From positions 1 to 59,887 of the forward strand of contig JBBRAW010000007.1 of assembly GCA_038206385.1 (NCBI GenBank): a stretch of DNA of 59,887 nt, read 5' to 3'. The notes under the pieces are model-generated. The model did not search any database and had not been told where the DNA came from. It saw only the letters and a list, made by a program, of their open reading frames with translations. The translations under genes and the position numbers were made by a program. Below, one piece after another: positions 26,672 to 34,517 of the stretch (position 1 is the first letter of the stretch; the number at the start of each line of letters is the position of its first letter). The DNA is from JANXSD01 sp038206385. Lineage in GTDB: Bacteria; Bacteroidota; Bacteroidia; AKYH767-A; OLB10.

Positions 26672-27451
26672 TTAGTTTTTAGAAATAAAAAATGATTTTA
26701 CGAACGAATCATTTGATTGATTTAATTCAGAATAAGTTCCTTCAATATAGATTTCTCCTTCTTTAATCATTACAATTCGATCTCCTGTTAATTCTGCACA
26801 GTCCATGTCATGTGTAATTATTATGGAGGATGTTTTATATTCTACTTTTGCTTTATTTATTAACTGACTAATTTCACGAGAGGTAACTGGATCTAAACCT
26901 GTTGTTGGCTCATCGTATAACATAATCTCAGGATTAATTATTAATGTTCTTGCTAACCCAATTCTTTTTCGCATTCCACCGCTAAGTTCTGATGGCATTT
27001 TATAAATGGCTTCTAGTAATCCAACATCTGTTAATACTTTTTCCGCTCTTACCAAGAGTTCTGCATCCGGTAAGTTTCTATAAATTCTTTTAAGTGGAAA
27101 TACAAGATTTTCATATACTGACATTGAATCGTATAATGCAGCACTCTGAAATAGAAATCCAATTTTTTTTCTTATTTCATTAAGATCTTTTCTGTTTAAC
27201 GAAGAAAGTTCCTTGTTAAAAACTTTTATACTGCCATAGTCTGCCTTTATTAATCCAACAATACATTTAATTAAAACAGATTTACCAGTACCTGATTTTC
27301 CTAATACGATCAAGTTTTCACCTTTAAATAATTTAAGTTGAATATTTTTTAATACTTCATTATTTCCAAAAGATTTTTTGAGTCCATTTATTTCAAGCTG
27401 CAATGAATTACTTTTTGAATCAATAGAAATATTAGCTGTTGAATCTGTCAT
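26672..27451 (-). CDS. mlaF: MlaF-like ABC transporter ATPase
   Basis: A 259-residue ABC ATPase that powers the MlaEFD phospholipid transporter. Walker A is GKSGTGKSV (about residue 57), the Q-loop is in FLFQSAALYDSM, the signature is LSGGMRKRIGLAR, and Walker B is IMLYDEPTTGLDP followed by the switch histidine in ITHDM. The SGGMRKR form of the signature and the SAALYDSMSV segment are typical of the MlaF/Ttg2A branch. Its ATG overlaps the permease stop by 4 bp (27448-27451) and MlaD begins 4 bp later, so the three are translated as a unit. Confidence 0.92.
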   Translation of the reverse strand: MTDSTANISIDSKSNSLQLEINGLKKSFGNNEVLKNIQLKLFKGENLIVLGKSGTGKSVLIKCIVGLIKADYGSIKVFNKELSSLNRKDLNEIRKKIGFLFQSAALYDSMSVYENLVFPLKRIYRNLPDAELLVRAEKVLTDVGLLEAIYKMPSELSGGMRKRIGLARTLIINPEIMLYDEPTTGLDPVTSREISQLINKAKVEYKTSSIIITHDMDCAELTGDRIVMIKEGEIYIEGTYSELNQSNDSFVKSFFISKN

Positions 27452-28293
27452 GATAGGAATGCATCAGTAATTTGAACAACAACTACGTCTATTATAAAAA
27501 CTAAAAGAGAAGAAATAACCACTGCAGAATTCGCAGCTTTACCTACGCTTTCAGTGCCTCTTCCAGAGTTATAACCTTGATAGCATCCTACTAATCCTAT
27601 GATTGCACCAAATGCAATCGACTTAATAATTGCCGGAAGGATATCAAGAAAATCTACTGAGCTAAACGCTTGTGTTATGAAAAGTATCCAACTTACATCA
27701 CCTTTAATATTAACTCCAAAATAACTTCCTAAAAGTCCGGCGGCCATTGCGAAACAAACTAAGATAGGTACCATTACTGTTGTGGCAATTACACGCGAAG
27801 CAAGTAAATATTTTATTGGGTTTGTGGCAGACACTTCCATTGCATCTATTTGCTCCGTTACTTTCATCGAACCTAATTCTGCCCCAATTCCAGAACCTAT
27901 TTTCCCTGCGCATATTAATGCTGTTATTACGGGTGCAATTTCTCGTATTAATGAAACAGCTACCATATTTGGAAGCCAAGATTCCGCACCGAACTCAGCC
28001 AAAACAGGTCGTGATTGAATTGTAAGAACGAGGCCCATAATTAATCCTGTTATTGAAACAAGAAAGAATGATTTATTGCCTACTTCATAACACTGCCGAA
28101 GTATTTCCCTTCCTTCAATGGGAGGTGAAAATATTTCCCGTGAAATTTTGAAAGTAAAAGAGGTAAAATCACCTAATGTTTTTAGAAAACTAGTAGTGCC
28201 TTCTTTTTTTTGAATTGCTTTTTCTGAAAGTTTAATACTTTTTGCTTCCGCAACAGTTCGTAATCCAGTATAATAACTTGCGATTTTTTTCAT
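27448..28293 (-). CDS. mlaE: MlaE-like ABC transporter permease
   Basis: A 281-residue inner-membrane permease of the MlaE/Ttg2B family with about five hydrophobic helices. Characteristic segments include QCYEVGNKSFFLVSITGLIMG, the SLIREIAPVITALICAGKIG region and the GAELGSMKVTEQIDAMEV coupling helix, which contacts the ATPase. It is the first gene of the mlaEFD operon, divergent from the ytxH-type gene across a 195-bp gap. The normal length and motifs leave little doubt. The N-terminal 45 residues are hydrophilic and might include a few extra residues if a later start is used. Confidence 0.92.
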   Translation of the reverse strand: MKKIASYYTGLRTVAEAKSIKLSEKAIQKKEGTTSFLKTLGDFTSFTFKISREIFSPPIEGREILRQCYEVGNKSFFLVSITGLIMGLVLTIQSRPVLAEFGAESWLPNMVAVSLIREIAPVITALICAGKIGSGIGAELGSMKVTEQIDAMEVSATNPIKYLLASRVIATTVMVPILVCFAMAAGLLGSYFGVNIKGDVSWILFITQAFSSVDFLDILPAIIKSIAFGAIIGLVGCYQGYNSGRGTESVGKAANSAVVISSLLVFIIDVVVVQITDAFLS

Positions 28294-28441
28294 GCGTATT
28301 ATAATAGGTAGAAAATCATGCCGTTTCGAATATCTTATGATAGGCGCCTTGACGAAGTAAGAGTGGGGAAAAAGATCTCAATTTGTTAATTTTAAACCTC
28401 AATTATTGTTAAGTAAGCCCAAAAATATCAAGCTATTTTTC

Positions 28442-28457
28442 TGGCATGATAATGACA
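28442..28457 (+). promoter_or_regulatory. Possible sigma-54-like site upstream of ytxH-type gene
   Basis: TGGCATGATAATGACA has a perfect -24 TGGCAT element. The -12 region is ATGACA and its G is one base closer than in the consensus. It gives a leader of about 23 nt. A similar CGGCATGAT lies on the other strand before mlaE (28308-28323). Confidence 0.3.
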
Positions 28458-28488
28458 TTTTTATAAATGAACAAAAAAACATTATATC

Positions 28489-28809
28489 ATGTCAGACAAT
28501 AAAAAAGTAATCGGATCATTACTCCTTGGAGTAGCTGCAGGTGCTGTAATTGGATTATTATTTGCTCCAGAAAAAGGATCAAATACAAGAAAAAAGATTT
28601 CTAAATCTACTGATGATTTACTAGATCAATTGCAAGATACAATTGATGAAGGAAAATCAGCACTAAATAATTTTAAAGGAAAAGCAGCACAAAAATTTAG
28701 CGAGTATAAAGATATGGCCATGAAAAGTGCCAATGATATTGCAGAAGATGCAGAAACCGAAGTTGATTATTTGAAAAGAAAAGGAAAGCAACATGCAAAT
28801 CAGTCATAA
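28489..28809 (+). CDS. YtxH domain protein
   Basis: A 106-residue protein with an N-terminal glycine-rich membrane helix (SLLLGVAAGAVIGLLFAPEKG, about residues 10-31) followed by a charged amphipathic helical tail. This is the YtxH (gas vesicle-like/stress) pattern, in which FAPEKG closing the helix is diagnostic. YtxH proteins are small membrane-anchored proteins of unknown role, often induced by stress. It is the first of three close plus-strand genes (YtxH, holin-superfamily, unknown) that probably form an operon leading up to rpoN. Confidence 0.88.
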   Translation: MSDNKKVIGSLLLGVAAGAVIGLLFAPEKGSNTRKKISKSTDDLLDQLQDTIDEGKSALNNFKGKAAQKFSEYKDMAMKSANDIAEDAETEVDYLKRKGKQHANQS

Positions 28810-28830
28810 TATATAAATGATTTGAAAATT

Positions 28831-29202
28831 ATGGATGACACTAAGAGTCCAACCGATTTTAAGGTGGCCATTGAACGAATAATTCATCATACTAAAGAAT
28901 ATATTGAGACTCGTTATCAACTAATTGTTTTCAATATACATGACAAGTCGGCTGAACTAATTTCATCAATGACTTCTGTTTTAGTTATCACAGTCCTTGC
29001 ATTATTTATACTTTTATTTTCAAGCATTGGTGTGTCGTGGTATATAGGAGAAGTTATAGGCCATAAATCGGTTGGATTCTTTTGCGTCGCTGCATTTTAT
29101 TTGTTGATTCTAATTATAGTTTATAAGTTTCGTGAAACGTGGATTAAAATACCAGTAAGTAATTATCTGGTAAAAAAATTAGCAGCGGATGAAAAAGATT
29201 GA
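28831..29202 (+). CDS. Phage holin superfamily (DUF1469-like) membrane protein
   Basis: About 123 residues with two adjacent membrane helices (about residues 47-72 and 80-103) after an N-terminal amphipathic helix. This layout matches the Actino/proteobacterial holin-3 superfamily (DUF1469), which in chromosomes is usually not phage-related. It lies 21 bp after the YtxH gene and commonly accompanies it. The frame is open to a TTG at 28822, but the ATG at 28831 is preferred. It overlaps the next gene by 14 bp. The holin name does not imply cell lysis or a prophage, and there are no phage genes here. Confidence 0.75.
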   Translation: MDDTKSPTDFKVAIERIIHHTKEYIETRYQLIVFNIHDKSAELISSMTSVLVITVLALFILLFSSIGVSWYIGEVIGHKSVGFFCVAAFYLLILIIVYKFRETWIKIPVSNYLVKKLAADEKD

Positions 29203-29608
29203 GACGATAAAAGAATTGAAAATTGAGAAGAGAAGGCTTAAACTGCACTTGAAAGCTACTGAGATGGAATTGGAAGATGATATCGAAAATTTTAGAGAGA
29301 GTATTAAACCTTCTAACTTGATATTAAATAGGTTTGGTCAAACTATAATTAGAAAGGATAATGGCCTTATTAACTTTCCTATAAATGCTGGTGTAGAATT
29401 AATCGTAAACAAATTACTTTTAAGAAATTTTGGTTTTTTTACAAAGTTGATTGTTCCCTTTTTTGTTAAGAATTTAGCAAACAATTTTTATGGTGATCAT
29501 AAATTAGCAATTGTTACATGGTTGGAAGAAAAGTTAACACATGCCATTGAAGAAGGTAAAGAAAAAGTTTTTGGAAAAAAGATTTCAAAGAAAGGAACAT
29601 TTTATTAA
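29189..29608 (+). CDS. Hypothetical protein, third gene of the YtxH cluster
   Basis: A 139-residue protein I do not recognise. It has a basic coiled N-terminal third (IKELKIEKRRLKLHLKATEMELEDDIENFRES), a central region (about 75-100) with hydrophobic faces (GFFTKLIVPFFVKNLANN) and a basic C-terminus ending GKKISKKGTFY. It overlaps the holin-superfamily gene by 14 bp, so it is translationally coupled. It may be a peripheral membrane partner of the two small membrane proteins upstream. There is no signal peptide. Confidence 0.7.
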   Translation: MKKIETIKELKIEKRRLKLHLKATEMELEDDIENFRESIKPSNLILNRFGQTIIRKDNGLINFPINAGVELIVNKLLLRNFGFFTKLIVPFFVKNLANNFYGDHKLAIVTWLEEKLTHAIEEGKEKVFGKKISKKGTFY

Positions 29609-29825
29609 TATGCAATCGATTTCGTTTTTAGATTAATCAATTGCAAATAAAAATCATCACTATTTTTTTATTCAAATTTTTGAGTGGAATTAAATCCACA
29701 TATTTTTTCCCAAAATTGATATTTAGTACACAGTTTTAATAAAAACTAGCACTAAATTGTCAATTTTTAAGTCAATTTATGAATGGAGGGATGTTTGCGT
29801 TTGTTATTTTAAGAATATAACTATT

Positions 29826-31280
29826 ATGGCAACTAATCAACAAATTCAAAATTTTGCACAAAAGCAAAACATGTTTTTAATGCAAAAGAAATTGCAATTA
29901 TTACACATGATGCATTTGTCGACTTATGCTCTTGAAGATTTAATAAAAATTGAATTGGAGGAAAATCCCGCATTGGAAGTTACTCAAGAAACCGCAGAGG
30001 AAGAAGAGGATATTCTTTGTATTGAAGATAGAATGGTGCACGAAAGTAGATCACTTGACAACCTCGAATCATATTTTAATGAAGATGATTCTACCGACTA
30101 CAAAACCCAAGTTAATAACAATAGTTTGGAATCAGATAAATATATTGCACCTATTATTAATTCTGAAAGTTTTCAGGATCAAATTAAAAATCAATTGAGG
30201 GGAGTAAATATACAAGTAGAATTAGCGCCACTAGTGAATTATCTAATTGATTCACTAGAAGACGATGGTTATTTACGACGCTCTCTTGAAGATATAGCAG
30301 ATGATTATAGTTTTTCTGAAGGTAGAATTGTTAGTGCAGAAATGTTAGAGGATGCTTTAATTATAATTCAACAATTAGAGCCAGCTGGATTAGGTGCGCG
30401 ATCTCTTCAAGAGTGCTTGATTCTTCAATTAAGTCGTAGAGTAATTAAAGAAAAAAGCGCAGAAGATGCATTATTTATTTTGAAAGATCATTTCGAAGAA
30501 TTAAGTACTAAAAACTTTGATAAATTAAAGTCTACGATGCACCTCATAGATGAGGATTTAAGAGAAGCCTTTGCAGTTATTAGCCACTTGTCACCGCGCC
30601 CTGTTTTTGTTGCAGAAAAGTCATTAAGTCAATCGATGAATATTATTCCTGAATTTACAATTCAATTTGAAGGAGATAATTTAGAAGTTAGTCTTGCGAA
30701 CAATCCTTCTGTAGTGCTTCGAATAAATGAAACTTATTCCCTTCAAAGTATTTCACCTGAAAGTGTATTGCAAAGACGCGCAAAAGATCAAGCGTATTTT
30801 AAACGAAAAGTTGACGAGGCAAAATGGTTTATTGACGCACTACAACAACGAGAAAAAACGTTTTTGGAAATTATTAAAGTAATTGCAGTATTGCAAAGAG
30901 AATATTTTCTTTCTGGTGATCAGGGTGATTTAAAGCCGATGATCTTACAAGATATTTCTGATAAAACAGGATATGATTTAAGCACAATCTCAAGAGTTAC
31001 AAGCAATAAATATGTTCAAACTCCATACGGGAATGTACTTCTAAAAAATTTATTTTCTAATGCATTGATTGCTAAAAATGGTAAAGAAGTAAGTGTTAAA
31101 AAAATTAAAGAAGTACTCAAGGAGATTATTGGGCATGAGGATAAAATTAATCCATTTAATGATTTAGAAATAGTTGTTCAATTAGCAAAACAAGGGTATG
31201 CAGTAGCTCGTCGAACTATTGTTAAATACCGAGATGCATTAGATATTCCAAGTGCGAGAATGAGGAAACAAGTACAGTAA
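29826..31280 (+). CDS. rpoN: RNA polymerase sigma-54 factor RpoN
   Basis: A 484-residue sigma-54. The N-terminal activator-interacting region is glutamine- and leucine-rich (IQNFAQKQNMFLMQKKLQLLHM, then IELEENPALEV). An acidic linker spans about residues 55-110. The core-binding domain (about 115-300) includes LEPAGLGARSLQECL, and the DNA-binding part ends in the RpoN box ARRTIVKYR (residues 461-469), which contacts the -24 element. The frame is open back to a TTG at 29757, but ATG at 29826 gives the family-standard start. Sigma-54 needs an AAA+ activator protein, and none is encoded in this window. Candidate -24/-12 sites are seen in the upstream cluster. Confidence 0.95.
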   Translation: MATNQQIQNFAQKQNMFLMQKKLQLLHMMHLSTYALEDLIKIELEENPALEVTQETAEEEEDILCIEDRMVHESRSLDNLESYFNEDDSTDYKTQVNNNSLESDKYIAPIINSESFQDQIKNQLRGVNIQVELAPLVNYLIDSLEDDGYLRRSLEDIADDYSFSEGRIVSAEMLEDALIIIQQLEPAGLGARSLQECLILQLSRRVIKEKSAEDALFILKDHFEELSTKNFDKLKSTMHLIDEDLREAFAVISHLSPRPVFVAEKSLSQSMNIIPEFTIQFEGDNLEVSLANNPSVVLRINETYSLQSISPESVLQRRAKDQAYFKRKVDEAKWFIDALQQREKTFLEIIKVIAVLQREYFLSGDQGDLKPMILQDISDKTGYDLSTISRVTSNKYVQTPYGNVLLKNLFSNALIAKNGKEVSVKKIKEVLKEIIGHEDKINPFNDLEIVVQLAKQGYAVARRTIVKYRDALDIPSARMRKQVQ

Positions 31281-31505
31281 TACCAAGACTTTAATCATAT
31301 TCCAAAAAATCGTTAATTGAAGGCAAACGTTTTTATATCGAAATTATCACCAAATCAATGTCCAAAGGAAAATCCTACTTTGGTTTTAAGAATTGTGAAT
31401 AAATACCTGAAAAAGCACCAGTTCCGCTTCTTTAATTTTAATAAATTTGAATACTTATTGATTAATCAGGAAATCATTAAAATTCCTGTGAATTTATTAA
31501 AGAAT

Positions 31506-31949
31506 ATGGATAGAAATATTAGATTAATAAAAGTTTTAAACGACTTACTAGAAATAAATAATGACCGAATTGATGGTTATCAATTAGCGACGAATAAGTC
31601 AGATGACGTTGAATTAAAGAATTTGTTTAGTGATATGACAGCTTCTGGATTTCAATTATGTCATGACCTAGAAAATGAAGTGCAAAAACTAGAAGGTTCA
31701 CCAAGACATTCAACAAGTAACTCTGGAAAGGCATTTGCAGCTTGGGCAGAAGTTAGAGCAGCTATTTTAACAAAAGATAGAACTGCAATATTAAACTCTT
31801 GCGAAATTGGAGAGGACGTTACCTTAGATGTGTACGAGAAGACACTTAATAATAGTGAATTACTTAATGCGGCATTAGTAGAAAAAGTGCAACTACAAAG
31901 AATGGAAATTTTACGTGCTCAAACAAAGATAAAAAACATGAAAGGATAA
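31506..31949 (+). CDS. PA2169/DUF2383 family four-helix-bundle protein
   Basis: About 147 residues beginning MDRNIRLIKVLNDLLEINNDRIDGYQLA, the start of the PA2169/DUF2383 ferritin-like helical domain. The other helices carry the LFSDMTASGFQLCHDLENEV and TAILNSCEIGEDVTLDVYEK segments. The open frame begins at 31317, but the first 63 residues do not fit the family and include a poor start, so I place the start at ATG 31506. The function is unknown; members are often stress-induced in Bacteroidota and found near YtxH genes. It follows rpoN by 225 bp. Confidence 0.75.
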   Translation: MDRNIRLIKVLNDLLEINNDRIDGYQLATNKSDDVELKNLFSDMTASGFQLCHDLENEVQKLEGSPRHSTSNSGKAFAAWAEVRAAILTKDRTAILNSCEIGEDVTLDVYEKTLNNSELLNAALVEKVQLQRMEILRAQTKIKNMKG

Positions 31950-32108
31950 GGTTTCATTAACCATACTTCTATTCTGTTTTTCATTTAATTTAAATAAATA
32001 TTTTTCAATCGATTTTTATAAAATTGCAGTAAAAATTCTTGTTGTTTGTGAATGATAAATTAGATATTGTAGAAGTTGATGTGTCTTGATATTTTATAAA
32101 AATTGTTT

Positions 32109-32624
32109 ATGAAATTAATTACGTTTATTCTAATATTAATTTTATTGCTTTCTTCTATTCCTATTTTTGGCACCATTGCAGTACCTAACTCAGATAATGA
32201 TCAGATCTTACAAATCCTAAAAGAGCGAAAGGAAAAATTTTCAGCATACACTCAGTCGCTTGATGATGCAACGGGAATTTTTGGATTAAAATCAAAAAAA
32301 GATTTAAAGAATTCTCAAAAATATTTGGTCGAAATTGTACGACTAGATAATAAGCTTATTGCAGTGTTAAATCGCAGAGTCGATTTTAAAGGATTCGAAA
32401 CAGTAAATCTAAATTATAAACAATTAGATGCGGAGAGAAAGGTTAGCGAATTAACAGATGCATTACATGTTACAGAAGCTAGAATTGTTCAACAAAATTT
32501 TAAGATGGAAGAACAAAAATCAATAATTAGAAATCGTACGTTATTAGGTATTTTCTTTGGTTTGCTTTTTTTAGTAGCATTAATAAAATTATTTCGTAAG
32601 CCAAATTATTCAAATCGTTTGTAG
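32109..32624 (+). CDS. Hypothetical membrane-anchored protein with coiled coil
   Basis: About 171 residues with an N-terminal hydrophobic segment (about residues 3-22, signal or anchor), a helical charged middle (KERKEKFSAYTQSLDD, then a coiled segment) and a C-terminal membrane helix (about 145-162, LLGIFFGLLFLVALIKLF) with a basic tail. I do not recognise the family. Domain layout suggests a periplasmic loop tied at both ends to the inner membrane. ATG at 32109 is chosen over the TTG two codons upstream. It is a single plus-strand gene between the rpoN cluster and lysS. Confidence 0.65.
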   Translation: MKLITFILILILLLSSIPIFGTIAVPNSDNDQILQILKERKEKFSAYTQSLDDATGIFGLKSKKDLKNSQKYLVEIVRLDNKLIAVLNRRVDFKGFETVNLNYKQLDAERKVSELTDALHVTEARIVQQNFKMEEQKSIIRNRTLLGIFFGLLFLVALIKLFRKPNYSNRL

Positions 32625-32716
32625 GTTTTTTGTTACAGATGATTAGCGATAAAAATTGATTCGATATTGAAATAGTTTAATGGTAATTAATGTTTAGTTT
32701 TTATCCTTGGAAAAGC

Positions 32717-32724
32717 TAACTTTG
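32717..32724 (+). promoter_or_regulatory. Promoter -7 box of lysS
   Basis: TAACTTTG fits TAnnTTTG and lies 27 bp before the lysS start codon. A TTG element at the ideal distance is not evident. Confidence 0.4.
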
Positions 32725-32751
32725 TTTCCATAAATATTTTTAAATCATTAC

Positions 32752-34470
32752 ATGTCACAACACCTTACCGAACAGGAAATTATTCGTCGTCAAAGCCTTC
32801 AAGAGCTTGAAAAATTAGGCATAAATCCTTATCCCGCTGAACTTTACCCCGTAAATTCAACTTCCAAAGCAATTGAAGTTGGATTTGATGCGAACCCAGA
32901 AGCCTTTGCTAATGTCGTTCTTGCAGGTAGAATTATGAGTCGTCGTATCATGGGAAATGCCTCGTTTGCAGAATTGCAGGACGCCTCTGGAAGAATTCAA
33001 GTTTACTTCCGTAGAGATGATCTTTGCCCTGAAGAAGATAAAACTCTCTATAATACTGTTTTCAAAAAGCTTACTGATACAGGTGATATCATTGGTGTAA
33101 AGGGGTATGTATTTCGTACACAAACAGGCGAAATTTCTATACATGTGCGAGAGTTTTCAATTCTCACAAAATCATTACGACCATTGCCAACCGTTAAGGA
33201 AAAAGATGGTGTAACGTTCGATGCTTTTTCTGATCCTGAAATGCGCTATCGCCAACGTTATGTTGATCTAATTGTAAATTCTCATGTGCGCGAAACATTT
33301 GTAAAGCGTTCGAAACTTGTAACGAGCATTCGTCAGTATTTAGGCGAGAAAGGATATTTAGAAGTGGAAACACCTATACTGCAACCGTTGTACGGAGGTG
33401 CGGCCGCTCGTCCATTTAAAACACATCACAACACACTCGACATGACGCTTTATTTGCGAATAGCAAATGAACTTTATTTGAAACGACTTATTGTTGGTGG
33501 GTATGATGGAGTATTTGAATTTGCAAAAGATTTTCGCAATGAAGGAATGTCGCGATTTCATAATCCAGAATTTACGCAAGTAGAATTATATGTTGCGTAC
33601 AAAGATTATTATTGGATGATGGAATTGGTAGAAGAGATGGTAGAAAAAGTTGCGATTGATTTACATGGATCAACAGAAGTAACTGTTGGTGAGAATGTGA
33701 TTAATTTCAAACGTCCTTGGAAGCGATTTACAATGTATGAAGCTATCGCACATTTTACGGGTGTAGATATTACTGATATGAATGAAGAAGCAATGCGCAT
33801 TGCTGCAAAAGGTATGGGCATTGAGTTAGATGAAAGTATGGGTCGTGGAAAAATTATTGATGAGATTTTTGGAGAAACATGCGAAGGAAAATTAATTCAA
33901 CCAACATTTATTATTGATTATCCTGTTGAGATGAGTCCTCTTGCAAAAAAGCATCGTTCAAAACCAGGATTAGTAGAACGCTTCGAAGCAATATGCAATG
34001 GTAAAGAAATTTGTAATGCTTTCTCGGAGTTGAATGATCCAATCGATCAACGTGCTCGCTTCGAAGAACAATTGGAATTAGGCAAACGAGGCGACGAAGA
34101 AGCAATGCAATTGGATGAAGATTTTTTACGAGCTATCGAATACGGCATGCCACCAACAGCAGGTTTAGGAATTGGAATTGATCGATTAGCAATGATCATG
34201 ACGAATTCTGCTTCTATTCAAGATGTATTATTCTTTCCACAAATGCGTCCAGAATTAGCAGTATCAACATCAGAACGGGAAGAAATAAAACTAGAAGGTG
34301 TTCCAGCACCTTGGGACGACGTATTAAAGAAAATGGGCATCGCAAGTAAAGAACAATTGAAAACAATTAATCCAAATAAATTGTTTAACGACTTAGGTGG
34401 TATGCGCAAAAAATTTAAATTAGATGCAGCACTTCCTTCATTGGAAGAAGTGAAAATATGGGTGCAATAA
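32752..34470 (+). CDS. lysS: Lysyl-tRNA synthetase, class II
   Basis: A 572-residue class II aminoacyl-tRNA synthetase that charges tRNA-Lys. It has an N-terminal OB-fold anticodon-binding domain (about residues 55-165, including RRIMGNASFAELQDASGRIQ), motif 2 (FRNEGMSRFHNPEFTQ, about residue 260) and motif 3 (GLGIGIDRLAM, near 475). The length exceeds the roughly 500 residues common in proteobacteria because of a C-terminal extension ending in KLDAALPSLEEVKIW, which is usual in Bacteroidota. M28 peptidase follows 47 bp downstream. A complete, ordinary housekeeping gene. Confidence 0.97.
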   Translation: MSQHLTEQEIIRRQSLQELEKLGINPYPAELYPVNSTSKAIEVGFDANPEAFANVVLAGRIMSRRIMGNASFAELQDASGRIQVYFRRDDLCPEEDKTLYNTVFKKLTDTGDIIGVKGYVFRTQTGEISIHVREFSILTKSLRPLPTVKEKDGVTFDAFSDPEMRYRQRYVDLIVNSHVRETFVKRSKLVTSIRQYLGEKGYLEVETPILQPLYGGAAARPFKTHHNTLDMTLYLRIANELYLKRLIVGGYDGVFEFAKDFRNEGMSRFHNPEFTQVELYVAYKDYYWMMELVEEMVEKVAIDLHGSTEVTVGENVINFKRPWKRFTMYEAIAHFTGVDITDMNEEAMRIAAKGMGIELDESMGRGKIIDEIFGETCEGKLIQPTFIIDYPVEMSPLAKKHRSKPGLVERFEAICNGKEICNAFSELNDPIDQRARFEEQLELGKRGDEEAMQLDEDFLRAIEYGMPPTAGLGIGIDRLAMIMTNSASIQDVLFFPQMRPELAVSTSEREEIKLEGVPAPWDDVLKKMGIASKEQLKTINPNKLFNDLGGMRKKFKLDAALPSLEEVKIWVQ

Positions 34471-34517
34471 TTTAAATATTTTAATTGCTAATTTATTATT
34501 AACTATTCAAAAATATT

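Noticed and set aside
28831..29202. Phage holin gene as a sign of prophage
   Set aside because: The holin superfamily name covers ordinary chromosomal membrane proteins; no capsid, tail, integrase or lysis genes are near.
29757..29825. N-terminal extension of RpoN from a TTG
   Set aside because: The extra 23 residues do not resemble the family, while ATG at 29826 gives the usual glutamine-rich start.
31317..31505. N-terminal extension of the PA2169-type protein
   Set aside because: The extension has no match to the family start, which is clear at ATG 31506.
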